A DNA stretch of 64,000 bases from Zerene cesonia (taxonomy: Eukaryota; Arthropoda; Insecta; Lepidoptera; Pieridae), in contig NW_024045137.1 in assembly GCF_012273895.1 (NCBI RefSeq), forward strand, positions 186,001 to 250,000, in the 5' to 3' direction. Under the pieces are notes generated by a model. It was not told the DNA's origin. It saw only the letters and a program-made list of their open reading frames with translations, and did not search any database. Each line of letters opens with the position of its first letter. Within the stretch, counting starts at the first letter, position 1. This document shows, one piece after another, positions 53,482 through 64,000 of the stretch. The position numbers and the translations under genes are program-made.

Positions 53482-55993
53482 TTAATTAACACATTCAACA
53501 ACATTATTTGAACTACCATTTCGCAAGAACTGCATCAATTCGTTAATATCAAGTAGCAGGGGTGATTTATCGTTGTTTGCGTATAATTCGTATCTTGGCG
53601 GGTTTTCGACAGAATGCCGACCACAGACTATAATATTTGGGTAGCCCATTCTGAAAAAAAAAACAAAAATTAGAAAATATCTGAGGGTATTTACAAATAA
53701 AAATAATTTTTTTTTTTTAGACAAATAACCTCATAAATTTTAGCCACTAGAGAATTTTTTTACTTTAATCACTACTTTTAACTAGACTACTTATAACTTA
53801 TAACAACTTCTAATTAGTAGTTATTCATAATTTATTTACCACACACCCTGTATATAAAAAAAAATACATAAAGCCCCTCACCGATCAGCCATCATCATCC
53901 GCTTGCCGATGGTGAGAGCGTGTCTATCATCAACCAGCACATCACCCACCACATCACCTATACAACGCGCTACGCCCTGCGTCTCTTGCGCTCCATGTAC
54001 CGACCACTCTTTTGAACCCTCCTGTATATAAAAAAATTAATGAAGTTAATTACTAATTATAATTAAACGTTAAACAGATTTTCCCTCTTTTTTCTTCACT
54101 ATTTCAACCAACTTCAAAAAATGGTAATAAATTCGAATAGACTTTTTTCTTTTTTCTGTGTCACATTATAACTTTTTATTGGATGAATCGATTTATATGA
54201 TTCTTTTTTATTTGTCTTCCCGGGTTAGTTTTTTTTTTTTTTTTTTTTTTNNNNNNNNNNNNNNNNNNNNNNNNNNNNNNNNNNNNNNNNNNNNNNNNNN
54301 NNNNNNNNNNNNNNNNNNNNNNNNNNNNNNNNNNNNNNNNNNNNNNNNNNNNNNNNNNNNNNNNNNNNNNNNNNNNNNNNNNNNNNNNNNNNNNNNNNNN
54401 NNNNNNNNNNNNNNNNNNNNNNNNNNNNNNNNNNNNNNNNNNNNNNNNNNNNNNNNNNNNNNNNNNNNNNNNNNNNNNNNNNNNNNNNNNNNNNNNNNNN
54501 NNNNNNNNNNNNNNNNNNNNNNNNNNNNNNNNNNNNNNNNNNNNNNNNNNNNNNNNNNNNNNNNNNNNNNNNNNNNNNNNNNNNNNNNNNNNNNNNNNNN
54601 NNNNNNNNNNNNNNNNNNNNNNNNNNNNNNNNNNNNNNNNNNNNNNNNNNNNNNNNNNNNNNNNNNNNNNNNNNNNNNNNNNNNNNNNNNNNNNNNNNNN
54701 NNNNNNNNNNNNNNNNNNNNNNNNNNNNNNNNNNNNNNNNNNNNNNNNNNNNNNNNNNNNNNNNNNNNNNNNNNNNNNNNNNNNNNNNNNNNNNNNNNNN
54801 NNNNNNNNNNNNNNNNNNNNNNNNNNNNNNNNNNNNNNNNNNNNNNNNNNNNNNNNNNNNNNNNNNNNNNNNNNNNNNNNNNNNNNNNNNNNNNNNNNNN
54901 NNNNNNNNNNNNNNNNNNNNNNNNNNNNNNNNNNNNNNNNNNNNNNNNNNNNNNNNNNNNNNNNNNNNNNNNNNNNNNNNNNNNNNNNNNNNNNNNNNNN
55001 NNNNNNNNNNNNNNNNNNNNNNNNNNNNNNNNNNNNNNNNNNNNNNNNNNNNNNNNNNNNNNNNNNNNNNNNNNNNNNNNNNNNNNNNNNNNNNNNNNNN
55101 NNNNNNNNNNNNNNNNNNNNNNNNNNNNNNNNNNNNNNNNNNNNNNNNNNNNNNNNNNNNNNNNNNNNNNNNNNNNNNNNNNNNNNNNNNNNNNNNNNNN
55201 NNNNNNNNNNNNNNNNNNNNNNNNNNNNNNNNNNNNNNNNNNNNNNNNNNAACACATAGGCAACTTTTTATCCCGATATTCCTACGGGATACGGACTTAC
55301 GCGAGCGAAACCGCGGGGCGCAGCTAGTTATATATAGTTTCCAAGAACTCCTCACCTTTGGTCCAATAACGATGGCGGAGTAGGGTGCGACAGCGGCTGG
55401 CCAGCGGATACACGACTCGGTGCTTAGGGCTTCTATACCGGCCGCTAGTAACCTGCGAAATATAGAGAACTAAGTTATTTGTATTCCAACTTAAAGCAAC
55501 GACTTGAGAAATAGAATTATTTAGAAATTAAAAACTTTTTAACGGATTTTAAACGCGATTTATTCATTATACTATTAAAAGTGTGTGTAAAGTGTTCGAA
55601 ACGTCGGGTTAATAATAATATAATGAATAAATCGCGTTTAAAATACGTTAAAAAGTTTTTTAATTTCTAAATGTATAATACTCGCGTAAAACCAAACACA
55701 AGAAAAAACTAGAATTATGCTTCTATTGCAGCTCTATATTTTAAACTAGCTGTTCGCCCCGGCTTTGCCCGTGGTACATATATAGTCTATGTTACTCGTG
55801 GATAATGTAGCTTTCGAATGGTGAAAGAATTTTTAAAATCGGTCCAGTAGTTTTTGAGCCTATTCATTACAACCAAAGAAACAAAGTTTTCCTCTTTATA
55901 ATATTAGTGTAGATTACGCAAAATTTCGATGAGTTTTTTTTAATAGATAAACGATTCGATAGGATGGTTTATATGTTAAAAACATATAAATGT

Positions 55994-56027
<34 letters not shown>

Positions 56028-59000
56028 TTAGCAGTTTTATTCCGAATTTATCGCGTGCGAAGCCGCGGGCTAAAACTAGTCAATACCTAATATCTAATGA
56101 TATTTAGTAATGCTACTAGTGCTGCCTGACTGGAGGAGCGGGGGGGATGGAGACACGCTTCGGCACGAATTGCGCCAGCTCGCTCCGGGTAAGTACCACA
56201 CCCCCACAGAAAACCGGCGTGAAATAGCATACTGCTGTGTTTTGTACGGTGAGTGGGGGAGCCGGAGACCCGTATCCTATTTCTTACCCTCTCCAGACCT
56301 TTCCTTTATTCCTCCCGTCAATACTTAATTAATCCCCATCCAATTTTAAAACGGCAATCCATTTGTAGAGGCATAATATCTGAAATCGATCTTTAGCCTC
56401 TCCAAATGTCCATGGGCGGTGGTAGCGCTTACCATCAGGCGACCCACCAGCTCCATTACCGACTGTGACATAAAAAGGGGGTGGGGGGTGTTATTTTCTC
56501 GATTTCTCACGCCGCGAAAACCGTGTGGCACGACTAGTATGGGATCAGTAGTTACCTAGTGATGCCGATACCATAGCAGGACATGACCAGCGGTGCGGGG
56601 TTCGAGCCTTGCCGGATGCAGTTCGCCTGCAGCGGCACACTGTATTTTGTGCCCAGTATGAACGTGTGCCCCACCTGAAATATACCATCTATACTAACGG
56701 CTGAAGAAGTTTGTTTGTTTGTACGGGTTAGCTCGGGAACAAAAATCACTGTTTGATATAAATGTGATCCCTGAGTGCTATTGGCTGCATATCATGTTGT
56801 ATCATGTTGCCACGGGCGAAGCCTGGACAGAGGGCTAGTATTATATAATACTAGACGCTCGCCCCGGCTCCGCCCGGATATCAATATTCCCGTTTTATTC
56901 CAAGGTAGCATTTAATCGGGATAAAAAGTACCCAAATTAGCTGATACTCTATCCGTATACAAAATTTCATCAAAATCCGTTGAGTATTTTCAACGTGATT
57001 GACGGACAAATAGTCAAAAAAACAAACTTTCACATTTATTATATTAGTGTGATTATGGAATAAGAAAAAAAAATGGAGGTACAAAAAGCGCGTACAACAT
57101 GATAATTAAGTGTTTAGCTTTTTTTTATAATAACTCTAAGATACATTAAATTAATATATAAAACCGTCTTTGTGTGGCGGCCATGTTGAATTTTTATTAG
57201 CTGTATTGTATAGAATTTCACTAGTCGGGCCCTTTCATTTGATACCCATATTGAGGAAGATGTGAAGAAATATTTAATCTGATATTTTCTGAGAGCCGCC
57301 ATATTTAACTGATTTTCATCATACGCACACACACACGCACACACACAAAGACACGTCACACTATGTATGAGTGTAAAATATCCTTACTACCATCGATATC
57401 ACAAAATAGCTACTATGTCTGTCTGTTTCTCCTTCACGCCTAAGCTATACAATCGATTTGGGTGAAATTTGGTACATATGTAGTTTGAGACCCGACCACA
57501 ATGAAAAATAACATATAAAACTATACATTAAAAAGTTTTAAACATCCTATAAATAACTCTATCTGCTAACGCTAACCATACTGACAAAAAAATCACCTCT
57601 ATACTGTTACATATATCCGTCTCTTTCCCGCACTGGGTACACACATCACTAGCGAGGCTAGCGTGCGAGCAGGACGGACACACCGCTACCGAGTCCTCCC
57701 CCGCGGCGGCTGGCAGCTGCCACTCGTGGGACAACGTGCCGCCCATGTCGCCAGATGGCGCCACCACTGGAATCAATAAATCAAACAACGTTTCCTCATC
57801 ATCAGCCCATACACGTTCCCACTGCTGGGACACAGGCCTCCTATGAGGGTTCAGGCCATAATCCACCACGCTGGCCAAGTGCGGGTTGGCAGATGTCACA
57901 TGTCGTCGAACTTTTGTTTCTTGGACATGCCGGTTTCCTCACCATGTTTTCCTTCACCGTTTAAAGTAGTGGTGATGTTATCCACATGTGCAGATAAATT
58001 GAAAAATCAATTTATTTCCTGCACGCTCGCCCGGTCTCGAACCCCAACTTATCGATTTTGAAGTCCGAGGTTCTCACCACTGAGCCACGACCGCTTTAAA
58101 GTCTCAAACAACGTATAAATAGACAAATTAAATATATATCACAATAATATTAAAAATTTAAAAAGTTTGTTTGTTTGGATGTTTGTCCGTTAATCACGCT
58201 GAAACTGCATAACGGATTTTGATGAACGTTGATGATTGTTTTAACATTAGGACAAAGCTAGATCGTCACCAAGTAACATACGCTATTTTTTTATAAAAAA
58301 ACCAAATAACTCGGTTAAGTGCGAATCGGACTCTAGACATTAAAGGATTCACAGAAATAAGCAATTAAAAACAAAATTAAGAAAAAAATTTTGCCAAATC
58401 ATTCGGTCACCCATCCAACTTACGACCGTGCCAACCGTTGCTTGACCGCAACTCTTTACTATTTGTCGTCATAGCGACAACGGAAATACATCACCTCAGA
58501 CAATTTCAACTGTCTAACCACCTATCACGATTCATGATATCCAGCCTGGTGACAGACGGACATACAGACAGACAGGTAAGTCTAGTAATAGTGTCACTAT
58601 CAAATTTTAATCTCACCTCTATACACAGGCAGGTTAAGTATTTTAAACAGCTTCTCATATACTCTGGTAACATTATTATATGTGGTTTCGGCACACGTGT
58701 GATCGGTGTGGAATCCATAGAGATCCATCATCTGGAACTCTCTGGAACGCAACAGACCGTGCTTGGGCCGCAACTCGTCCCTATATTTATTTGTTATCTG
58801 AAAATAAAAACTATTTTCAATTAATTATTGATGGATGACCTTAACTAAAAACTGTTATGTGAAAAAGATATAAACTGAATTTTAATAATTCATCCCTATA
58901 TTTATTTGTTATCTGAAATTAAAAATAATTTTCAATTAATTACTAATGAACTCAATTTTTATAACGTTTATGTCAATTGAAATAAATAATGTCTCAATTT

Positions 59001-61130
59001 AAATATAATAACTGCATGTCGCACCCGTGATACATTAATTCACTGAGTATTCGCCTTCTTCCCTATTTTCCTATAACTAAATCTATCTAATAAAGACGAA
59101 TGATGCAAAAAAATAAGTACCACAGAAGAAAAGTTCCATAATTTATTGTTAACAGCCAAAATTTAGTTATATCTTTAATCCACTGTATGTATGATGTCAT
59201 CACATCATTCTTCATTTCAATTTATTGTCTCTTAAAATAGACGATAAAAAAAAATCCTGCGGCCGAGTATCATCATCATCAGCACATATATGTTCCCATT
59301 GCTGGGACACAGGCCGCCTATGAGGGTTCATACCATAATCCAGCACGCTGGCCAAGTGCGGGTTGGCAGATGTCACATGTCGTCGAACTAGTAGTAGATC
59401 GAGTTATAGAAAATAAAGAAAAGCTATTTTCTTTACATATATATATATATATATATATACTTTTTATACATCACAGAAGGCTGATTACCTGATAAATAAG
59501 TAACGGCAATTGTCTGTATGATATCGGCCCAACGTCTGCCATGAGGTCCGCCACTGCTTCCTCATGGGTCTGGAATATGGAAAATATATGAAAACTTTAA
59601 TTGTATAGTGTATGTTTGTAATGTTTTCATATAGAAACCGCTGAATCGATTTCAAAAATTCTTTGAAATAGGAATAGAAATACTTTTGTTTGCCACCACT
59701 TAAAATAGAATATACTTCCATCTAAAACAATATATGAAAACAGTAGTGGCATAAAGGACTCCCTGCCAGTAAAGCAGCAACCATTTTAAGAATAATATGT
59801 ATATGTACTGCACTGATTTTCAGAGGAGACCTCGTGATTGTACTGAGACATAATGATTCAGTAATAAAAATTAAATAGAGTATGTATTAGGTAAATAAAT
59901 ATGTCATCTTCAGCGGTCACTTCACTGAATGACATAGGATATATATAAAAATTCAGTGTTACGATATATTTCACCATAAACTCTTCACCAACTCAAACGA
60001 TTTTGATGAAATTTGGCATTTTATGTGTAATTTGGTTCAGCTTAAGATATAGGATAGTTTTTATTTTGATTAATTATCCCAATAACTATTTCATTAATAT
60101 TTTTAATTATTACTCAGCCACAGCAACGCATGGCCGGGTAAGCTAGTAGGATATATAGGTACCACGGGTAAAATTTTGAGATCAGGCTCTTGGTTTTAGG
60201 GTAAAAAACATTATTAGCATACAAAAATACAAAATCTCATTTCATATGCAATTATTGTAAAGCATAGTCCAAAACAACAGAAATAAAAATAATACTCACG
60301 GGCGCCAACAAATACCGTTTGTCATGTCTGTCCTCAACAGTGAATAGTTCCGACCCAACGTCGTCCAGTCTCCCCGTGCTCTCCCACAAGCGCGCCGACG
60401 TTAAGCACGGCAGGGATATTCTCTGAGCGTTGACGTCTTTCAAGCATTTGTTGATTATGTCTTCGAGTTTATCAATCGCTCGTCTAGCAAGGGGTAGTAT
60501 TGTGAAGAAACCGGCGCTGGACGGACGAATGAGCCCGCACTCTAATAACAACTGAAATGTTTTGATATTAAGGATTTTCGAATGTTATATACTAGCCACT
60601 TGCTCGAGCTTTGCCCGTTTTCCCAGGAATAAGAAATAGTCTGTATCTTTTTTTGATGTAATATCAACTGAGCTAATGGTTCATAGGAAGCGATCACCCT
60701 TGATCACTTGAAGAGGTTGACATGCTGCAATTGCGATGTCTGCTTCTAAAGGTAAAAAAATAAGGAAAGGGTTGATGAAGGGAATATAGGAATGGACTGG
60801 GAAGGGAGAAGAAAAGGATACGGGCCTCCAACCACTCTTAAATAGTGTGCTTTCTGTTAGTGAAACAATTTTCATAATCGGATCACTTACGAAGATTACT
60901 CTCTACAATCGTACAACACTAAAAACATGCAAAACTTTCATAATTTATGTTTAAACTATACTTATCTACTACATATAATTTCAAGTTACATATTAAAGTA
61001 TTTTTCAAAATACTAAGAAATATGTATACTTACTCACTTTTTGACTTTTACATGTTATTTCAGTGTTTTTAATTTTAGCTCCTTTCGGTATTGTGATAAT
61101 CGGTTGGAATATTTGAGATAGTAACCTCAT
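53482..61130 (-). CDS. PARS2: Mitochondrial prolyl-tRNA synthetase, 9 exons, 433 aa
   Basis: Minus-strand exons: 61038-61130, 60300-60551, 59489-59569, 58617-58797, 57597-57766, 56556-56674, 55356-55452, 53882-54021, 53482-53650; every junction keeps phase. The enzyme charges mitochondrial tRNA-Pro. The N-terminus MRLLSQIFQPIITIPKGAK is Arg/Lys-bearing without acids, as in a mitochondrial targeting peptide. Next comes LLECGLIRPSSAGFFTILPL with motif 1 in the following helix; THEEAV; motif 2 with Arg148-Asp-Glu150 and GLLRSREFQMMDLY; the tip region GGTLSHEWQLPAAAGEDSVAVCPSC; HTFILGTKYS; motif 3 YGIGITRLLAAG (Arg299); and an anticodon-binding end VDDRHALTIGKRM...GYPNIIVCG. Length is slightly below the human protein. 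The N gap lies in the intron before exon 8; the protein reads on without loss. Tandem with GILT on the same strand but about 5 kb from it, so not co-transcribed. Confidence 0.95.
54251..55250. other. Assembly gap, 1,000 N
   Basis: Placeholder in PARS2 intron 7. The left edge is a T21 run at the end of an ACCGACTTC-family repeat; the right edge starts inside a Helitron-like family A element. Confidence 0.98.
55251..55327 (+). mobile_element. Helitron-like family A, 3' part at the gap edge
   Basis: ACACATAGGCAACTTTTTATCCCG to CGAAACCGCGGGGCGCAGCTAG. It ends 28 nt from PARS2 exon 7. Confidence 0.72.
55520..55671. mobile_element. Fold-back (MITE-like) element, copy 2
   Basis: TTTAGAAATTAAAAACTTTTTAACGG...AAACGCGATTTATTCATTATA against TATAATGAATAAATCGCGTTT...TTTTTTAATTTCTAAA. 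PARS2 intron 6. Confidence 0.8.
55746..55913 (-). mobile_element. Helitron-like family B copy
   Basis: CTAGCTGTTCGCCCCGGCTTTGCCCGTGGTACATATATAG to TTTATAATATTAGTGTAGA. Confidence 0.7.
55916..56080 (+). mobile_element. Helitron-like family C copy carrying a G32 run
   Basis: ATTTCGATGAGTTTTTTTTAATAG, GATGGTTTATATGTTAAAAAC, then G32 (55994-56025), ending GCGAAGCCGCGGGCTAAAACTAG. Confidence 0.6.
55994..56025. repeat. G32 homopolymer
   Basis: Thirty-two consecutive G on the plus strand, C32 in the PARS2 pre-mRNA. The true length is uncertain in any assembly. Confidence 0.85.
56150..56477 (+). mobile_element. SINE-like family E, full length
   Basis: AGACACGCTTCGGCACGAATTG to CGACTGTGACATAAAA. 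It ends 79 nt from PARS2 exon 6. Confidence 0.8.
56689..56838 (+). mobile_element. Helitron-like family B relative
   Basis: TCTATACTAACGGCTGAAGAAGTTTG to CCACGGGCGAAGCCTGGACAG and CTAG. It begins 15 nt upstream of PARS2 exon 6 in transcript sense. Confidence 0.62.
56851..57050 (-). mobile_element. Helitron-like family K copy
   Basis: CTAGACGCTCGCCCCGGCTCCGCCCGG, AATCGGGATAAAAAGTA, CGTGATTGACGGACAAATAG, CACATTTATTATATTAGTGT. Confidence 0.65.
57781..58114 (-). mobile_element. SINE family D with target-site duplication, PARS2 intron 4
   Basis: Complete element (tail TCATCATCAGCCC at left, reversed B box GGTCTCGAACCCC, reversed A box CACTGAGCCACGACC at right) flanked by TCAAACAACGT at 57781-57791 and 58104-58114. 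Same sense as PARS2; its tail ends about 25 nt before the exon 5 acceptor. Confidence 0.88.
58160..58245 (+). mobile_element. Helitron-like family K, 5' piece
   Basis: AAAGTTTGTTTGTTTGGATGTTTGTCCGTTAATCACGCTGAAACTGC, CGGATTTTGATGAA; then unrelated. Confidence 0.5.
59269..59392 (-). mobile_element. SINE family D, 5'-truncated
   Basis: TATCATCATCATCAGCACATATATG to GTCACATGTCGTCGAAC; only the 3' third. PARS2 intron 3. Confidence 0.75.
60655..60838 (-). mobile_element. SINE-like family E, decayed, PARS2 intron 1
   Basis: ATATCAACTGAGCTAATGGTTC, AAGCGATCACCCTTG, GGTTGATGAAGGGAATATAGGAATGGACTGGGAAGGG; 5' head absent. Confidence 0.65.
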
Positions 61131-61440
61131 AATACTAGTTTTATAACTAAATCTTATCTCTCTTTGCTTTTTAAGTTATGTTTGTTATAATTAAGCTTTG
61201 TTTATAAGCTCACTTTGGAGGTTATATCAGCTGATCGTTAATGTCACTTGACAGTTGTGTTTATTTATCGGATATTTTTAAATAATATGGGATACGAGGT
61301 ATTTGAGAATTGAAAAGTCTTTCCGATCTAATATTGTCACTATTACTGTTTTGTTGGTGGTATACTTAGAGCATACATCAGCAACATGCTCTAATCCTAA
61401 GGTTATGTAACATTTCTTTTAGAAATTGTGACGAAAAGTA
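61131..61440 (-). promoter_or_regulatory. PARS2 upstream region
   Basis: Repeat-free 300 bp before the PARS2 ATG, AT-rich, without a clear TATA box. The core promoter is probably here by position only. Confidence 0.35.
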
Positions 61441-61903
61441 AGCTTTCATTCTCTATTGATTTCGTTTGATAAATTATTGGTGAGTACGAGTCCCATGATT
61501 AAAATGGTAATATATTTCTGTATGATAAAAAAGAAACAGTGAATGTTAACACAAAAAGTGTGAAATTGATACTAAAAATATTGAAAGAACATTTAACTTG
61601 TGCTTGAATACTTTTTTGTACAATGTTTCCTTATTTTAGTCGAATAATTGATGTTATATTAAAAATGTTTTTTTGTTAATAATATAAAAGTTTGAAACAG
61701 AGCAATTATTAAATGGATAATTTCTTACGGAAGAGCAAACCACTTTGTTACCGCATCCGTGTGTCTAGCTTCCCATACTCTCAAAGAGTAGATTAATATA
61801 ATATGGAACATTCTCTCCACCATCACGATCCAGCCATCCTGAATGACATTCAAGTCCAACGGTTTAATATCTATTACATTTATGGGATTCGAGCTATTGT
61901 GGC

Positions 61904-62222
61904 AGTCGAGCACGCTTCGGCACGAATTGGGCCAGCTCGCACCGGGGAAATACCACACCCCCACAGAAAACCGGCGTGAAATAGTGGCATGCCACTGTGT
62001 TTCGTACGGTGAGTGGGGGAGCAGGTGGCCTATTTCCTTTTCCTCAACCGTCCCAGTCCATTCCTTCTTTCCTGTCATGAATCCGTTCCTTTTCCCTTAC
62101 CCATTTAAAGCGGGCAGCGCATTCGCAGAGGCACTCCCTTTGCGAATGTTCATGGGCGGTGGTGATCGTTTACCATCAGGCGAACCACCAGCTCAGTTGC
62201 CCGCTATGACATAAAAAAAAAA
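61904..62222 (+). mobile_element. SINE-like family E, full length with A-tail
   Basis: GTCGAGCACGCTTCGGCACGAATTG through CACAGAAAACCGGCGTGAAATAG to TTGCCCGCTATGACATAAAAAAAAAAG. Cleanest copy in the window and therefore probably the youngest. Confidence 0.85.
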
Positions 62223-62229
62223 GATTTAA

Positions 62230-63460
62230 TGAATACTAGCTACCGCTTCAACTATGTTGTAAAAGGGTACGTACAGAAAAAAACCGTCTATTTCAATAAA
62301 GGTCGAAATTTTCATTTTAATTCAACGTTTAATTAAGCTAGTTGGTTGTAACATTTATTACAAAATAACATTATTCTTTTCTATAAAAATGTCACTCTAA
62401 TTTCCGCCTATCCTACGAGGCCAGCTATATTGTTACCACAGATAACATAATGCTATGCTGTTAAATGCCAAATTTCATCAAATACTAGTAAATGTTAATA
62501 TCATCGGAACGGATAAAGCAGCCATTCGAAGCGATGACGCACGCAACAAATCATTTAACCCCAAGATAAGCGGAATAGAAAACCAGCGGATCGTTCAGTT
62601 CCACTGAAATGTAAATGGTGAGTTCATGCACGTTAAGAAAGCGATTTTAGTTACAACCAACTGTTTTTATTAATTTATTCTTTATTGCAGTAATTTAACA
62701 GTCGAGAAAAAAAAGCGACAAATAGGTAAAACTTGAGGGCGATTTTAATTACAACCAACTTTTTTTATTACTTATTTATTTTTGCTCTAATTTAACAGTC
62801 GAGCGAGAGACATATAGGTCAAACTTTATTAATTTTATCATAATTGAGAACGGGTGCCGCCGGCATGCTAAATGAAAAATTAATATAAAAACTTATTTGA
62901 TTGAAAAAAAAACACATAACTTTTGGTTAAATTATACTAGGTTTTGTCAACTGTTCAATATAAGAAGCAGCAGTGAACAATGTATATAATTTAAAGTAAA
63001 AACATTAATCAAAGACCTTAAAGACTGAGCCGTGTGTTCCGGGCTGGAGGGATGTCTCACAATTTTATGTAACCGACTTCTTTCTTTTTCATAGTGGCAA
63101 AATTAATATTTGTTTTGCCGTATAAGGGTAAAAATAATTAATTTTTAATAAAAATTGAACCAACTTCAAACCACTCAGAAGCTAAAAGGTAGTGCTTATA
63201 GTAATTACAGTAATTTATTTTTCACTTTTGAATGGTTTTAAGACCGTTAAATTTTTGTTAAAAAATGATTTTGTTTAAAAGTGTATAAAAACGTAATTTG
63301 TATTCCAAACGCTAGAATATTTATGATACAAACACACAAAAAAAATATTGAAAGAGCTTTGGTGTAAAAGCCATTATTTACAGATTTGATAAATTCTTTA
63401 ACACTATGTTCTCGTAACTGGACATTATATATTTTATTTTTATATACATAAAAAAACACT
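62230..63460. other. Gene-free AT-rich stretch
   Basis: No gene seen. A repeated phrase CGATTTTAGTTACAACCAACT / CGATTTTAATTACAACCAACT occurs at about 62643 and 62741, each followed by T-runs and TTTAACAGTCGAG, a ~98-nt tandem duplication. A piece of the ACCGACTTC repeat lies near 63070. Confidence 0.5.
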
Positions 63461-63463
63461 ATA

Positions 63464-63651
63464 TCCTAGTAATATTATAAATGCGAAAGTTTGTAAGGAT
63501 GTGTGTGTGTTTGTTGCTCATTCACGCAAAAACTACTGAACCGATTGCAATGAAATTTGGTACGTAGACAGCTGGACAACTGGAACAACATATAGGCAAC
63601 TTTTTATCCCGATATTTCTACGGGATACGACCTTACGCGGGGTGCAGCTAG
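63464..63651 (+). mobile_element. Helitron-like family A, slightly shortened end
   Basis: TCCTAGTAATATTATAAATGCG to ACCTTACGCGGGGTGCAGCTAG; part of the 3' hairpin is deleted. Confidence 0.72.
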
Positions 63652-63727
63652 TTCTATATAAGCTATGAAAGAAAAAGGATGGGAGTACACATAGATTTTA
63701 TTAAATTAAACTACACATATCGCAAAA

Positions 63728-63842
63728 GTCGCGCGCTCTAGCAGCAAGTTTTTCCCGCCGTTATCAGTTCACACGTCATTTGCCGCGGCCATTTGCAAAA
63801 TGGCGGACTGAAAGCAAAGCGCGGGAAATTCACACCGGGTAA
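63728..63842. promoter_or_regulatory. Candidate promoter of a gene beyond the right edge
   Basis: A GC-rich island in AT-rich DNA with E2F-like TTTCCCGCC (63751-63759) and GCGCGGGAAA (63819-63828) facing each other, and between them the palindrome GCCATTT-GCA-AAATGGC (63788-63804), two inverted Pho/YY1-like cores. The only ATG here is followed at once by a stop. Confidence 0.45.
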
Positions 63843-64000
63843 TTATAAAGGTTCGTCGCTTGTTTATTTTGTCAACTTCCTGAGGGGAAGTTATTCGTTT
63901 ATCTATTGTAGGATTTTTAATAGTTAACTATAGGGTAAGAATGGGAGCGCTTTATTTAAATGTGAATGATAGTAGTCAGTGTTGCCGTTTTCAATTTAAA

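Noticed and set aside
1..64000. CRISPR arrays, phage, bacterial transfer or operons
   Set aside because: No regular spacer-repeat pattern, no prokaryotic gene density or ribosome sites; all supported genes are spliced animal genes.

Overview
This is a window of insect nuclear DNA, almost certainly from a moth or butterfly. The DNA is AT-rich, genes are split into short exons with GT-AG introns, and the intergenic and intronic space is crowded with repeats typical of Lepidoptera: short non-autonomous Helitron-like elements ending in a GC hairpin plus CTAG, tRNA-derived SINEs with a (TGA)n tail, SINE-like elements ending in TGACATAAAA, fold-back elements and decayed LINE pieces. There is no bacterial-style operon, CRISPR array or phage. 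I cannot name the species.

Seven protein-coding genes can be reconstructed exon by exon with consistent reading phase. (1) 493-5055, + strand: 3' part of a PHOSPHO1/2-like HAD phosphatase; its start lies left of the window. (2) 9707-16091, - strand: a 9-exon sorting nexin of the SNX7/SNX30 type (510 aa) with a GC-rich Ala/Gly exon and a long acidic Asn/Asp-rich tail. (3) 18618-22333, + strand: Cdk9, kinase subunit of P-TEFb (401 aa, PITALRE motif). (4) 25217-27087, - strand: an 11-finger C2H2 zinc-finger protein (419 aa). (5) 29061-33897, + strand: a THAP-domain protein with five C-terminal zinc fingers (506 aa). (6) 37132-44145, - strand, with a TATA promoter and leader exon near 48.13-48.28 kb: a GILT-type lysosomal thiol reductase (208 aa). 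(7) 53482-61130, - strand: mitochondrial prolyl-tRNA synthetase (433 aa). Genes 1-6 alternate in orientation, giving divergent pairs (SNX/Cdk9, zinc finger/THAP) and convergent pairs. They do not form one pathway; this is an ordinary housekeeping and regulatory neighbourhood.

The rest is gene-free and repeat-dominated: 5.2-9.6, 22.4-25.2, 33.9-37.1, 48.3-53.4 and 61.1-63.7 kb. Three runs of exactly 1,000 N (1133-2132, 16543-17542, 54251-55250) are scaffold placeholders. The middle one is flanked by an identical 77-bp sequence on both sides, so it looks like an unmerged contig overlap. The last 300 bases hold a GC-rich, E2F-like promoter candidate for a gene outside the window.

I found no convincing new multi-gene system. 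The best leads are sequence-level: paired palindromes just upstream of the zinc-finger start codon, SINE insertions abutting splice sites with visible target-site duplications, a hairpin downstream of the PARS2 stop codon, a decayed ~65-bp tandem array, a MITE pair in neighbouring GILT introns, and the unusual GC-rich exon and acidic tail of the sorting nexin.
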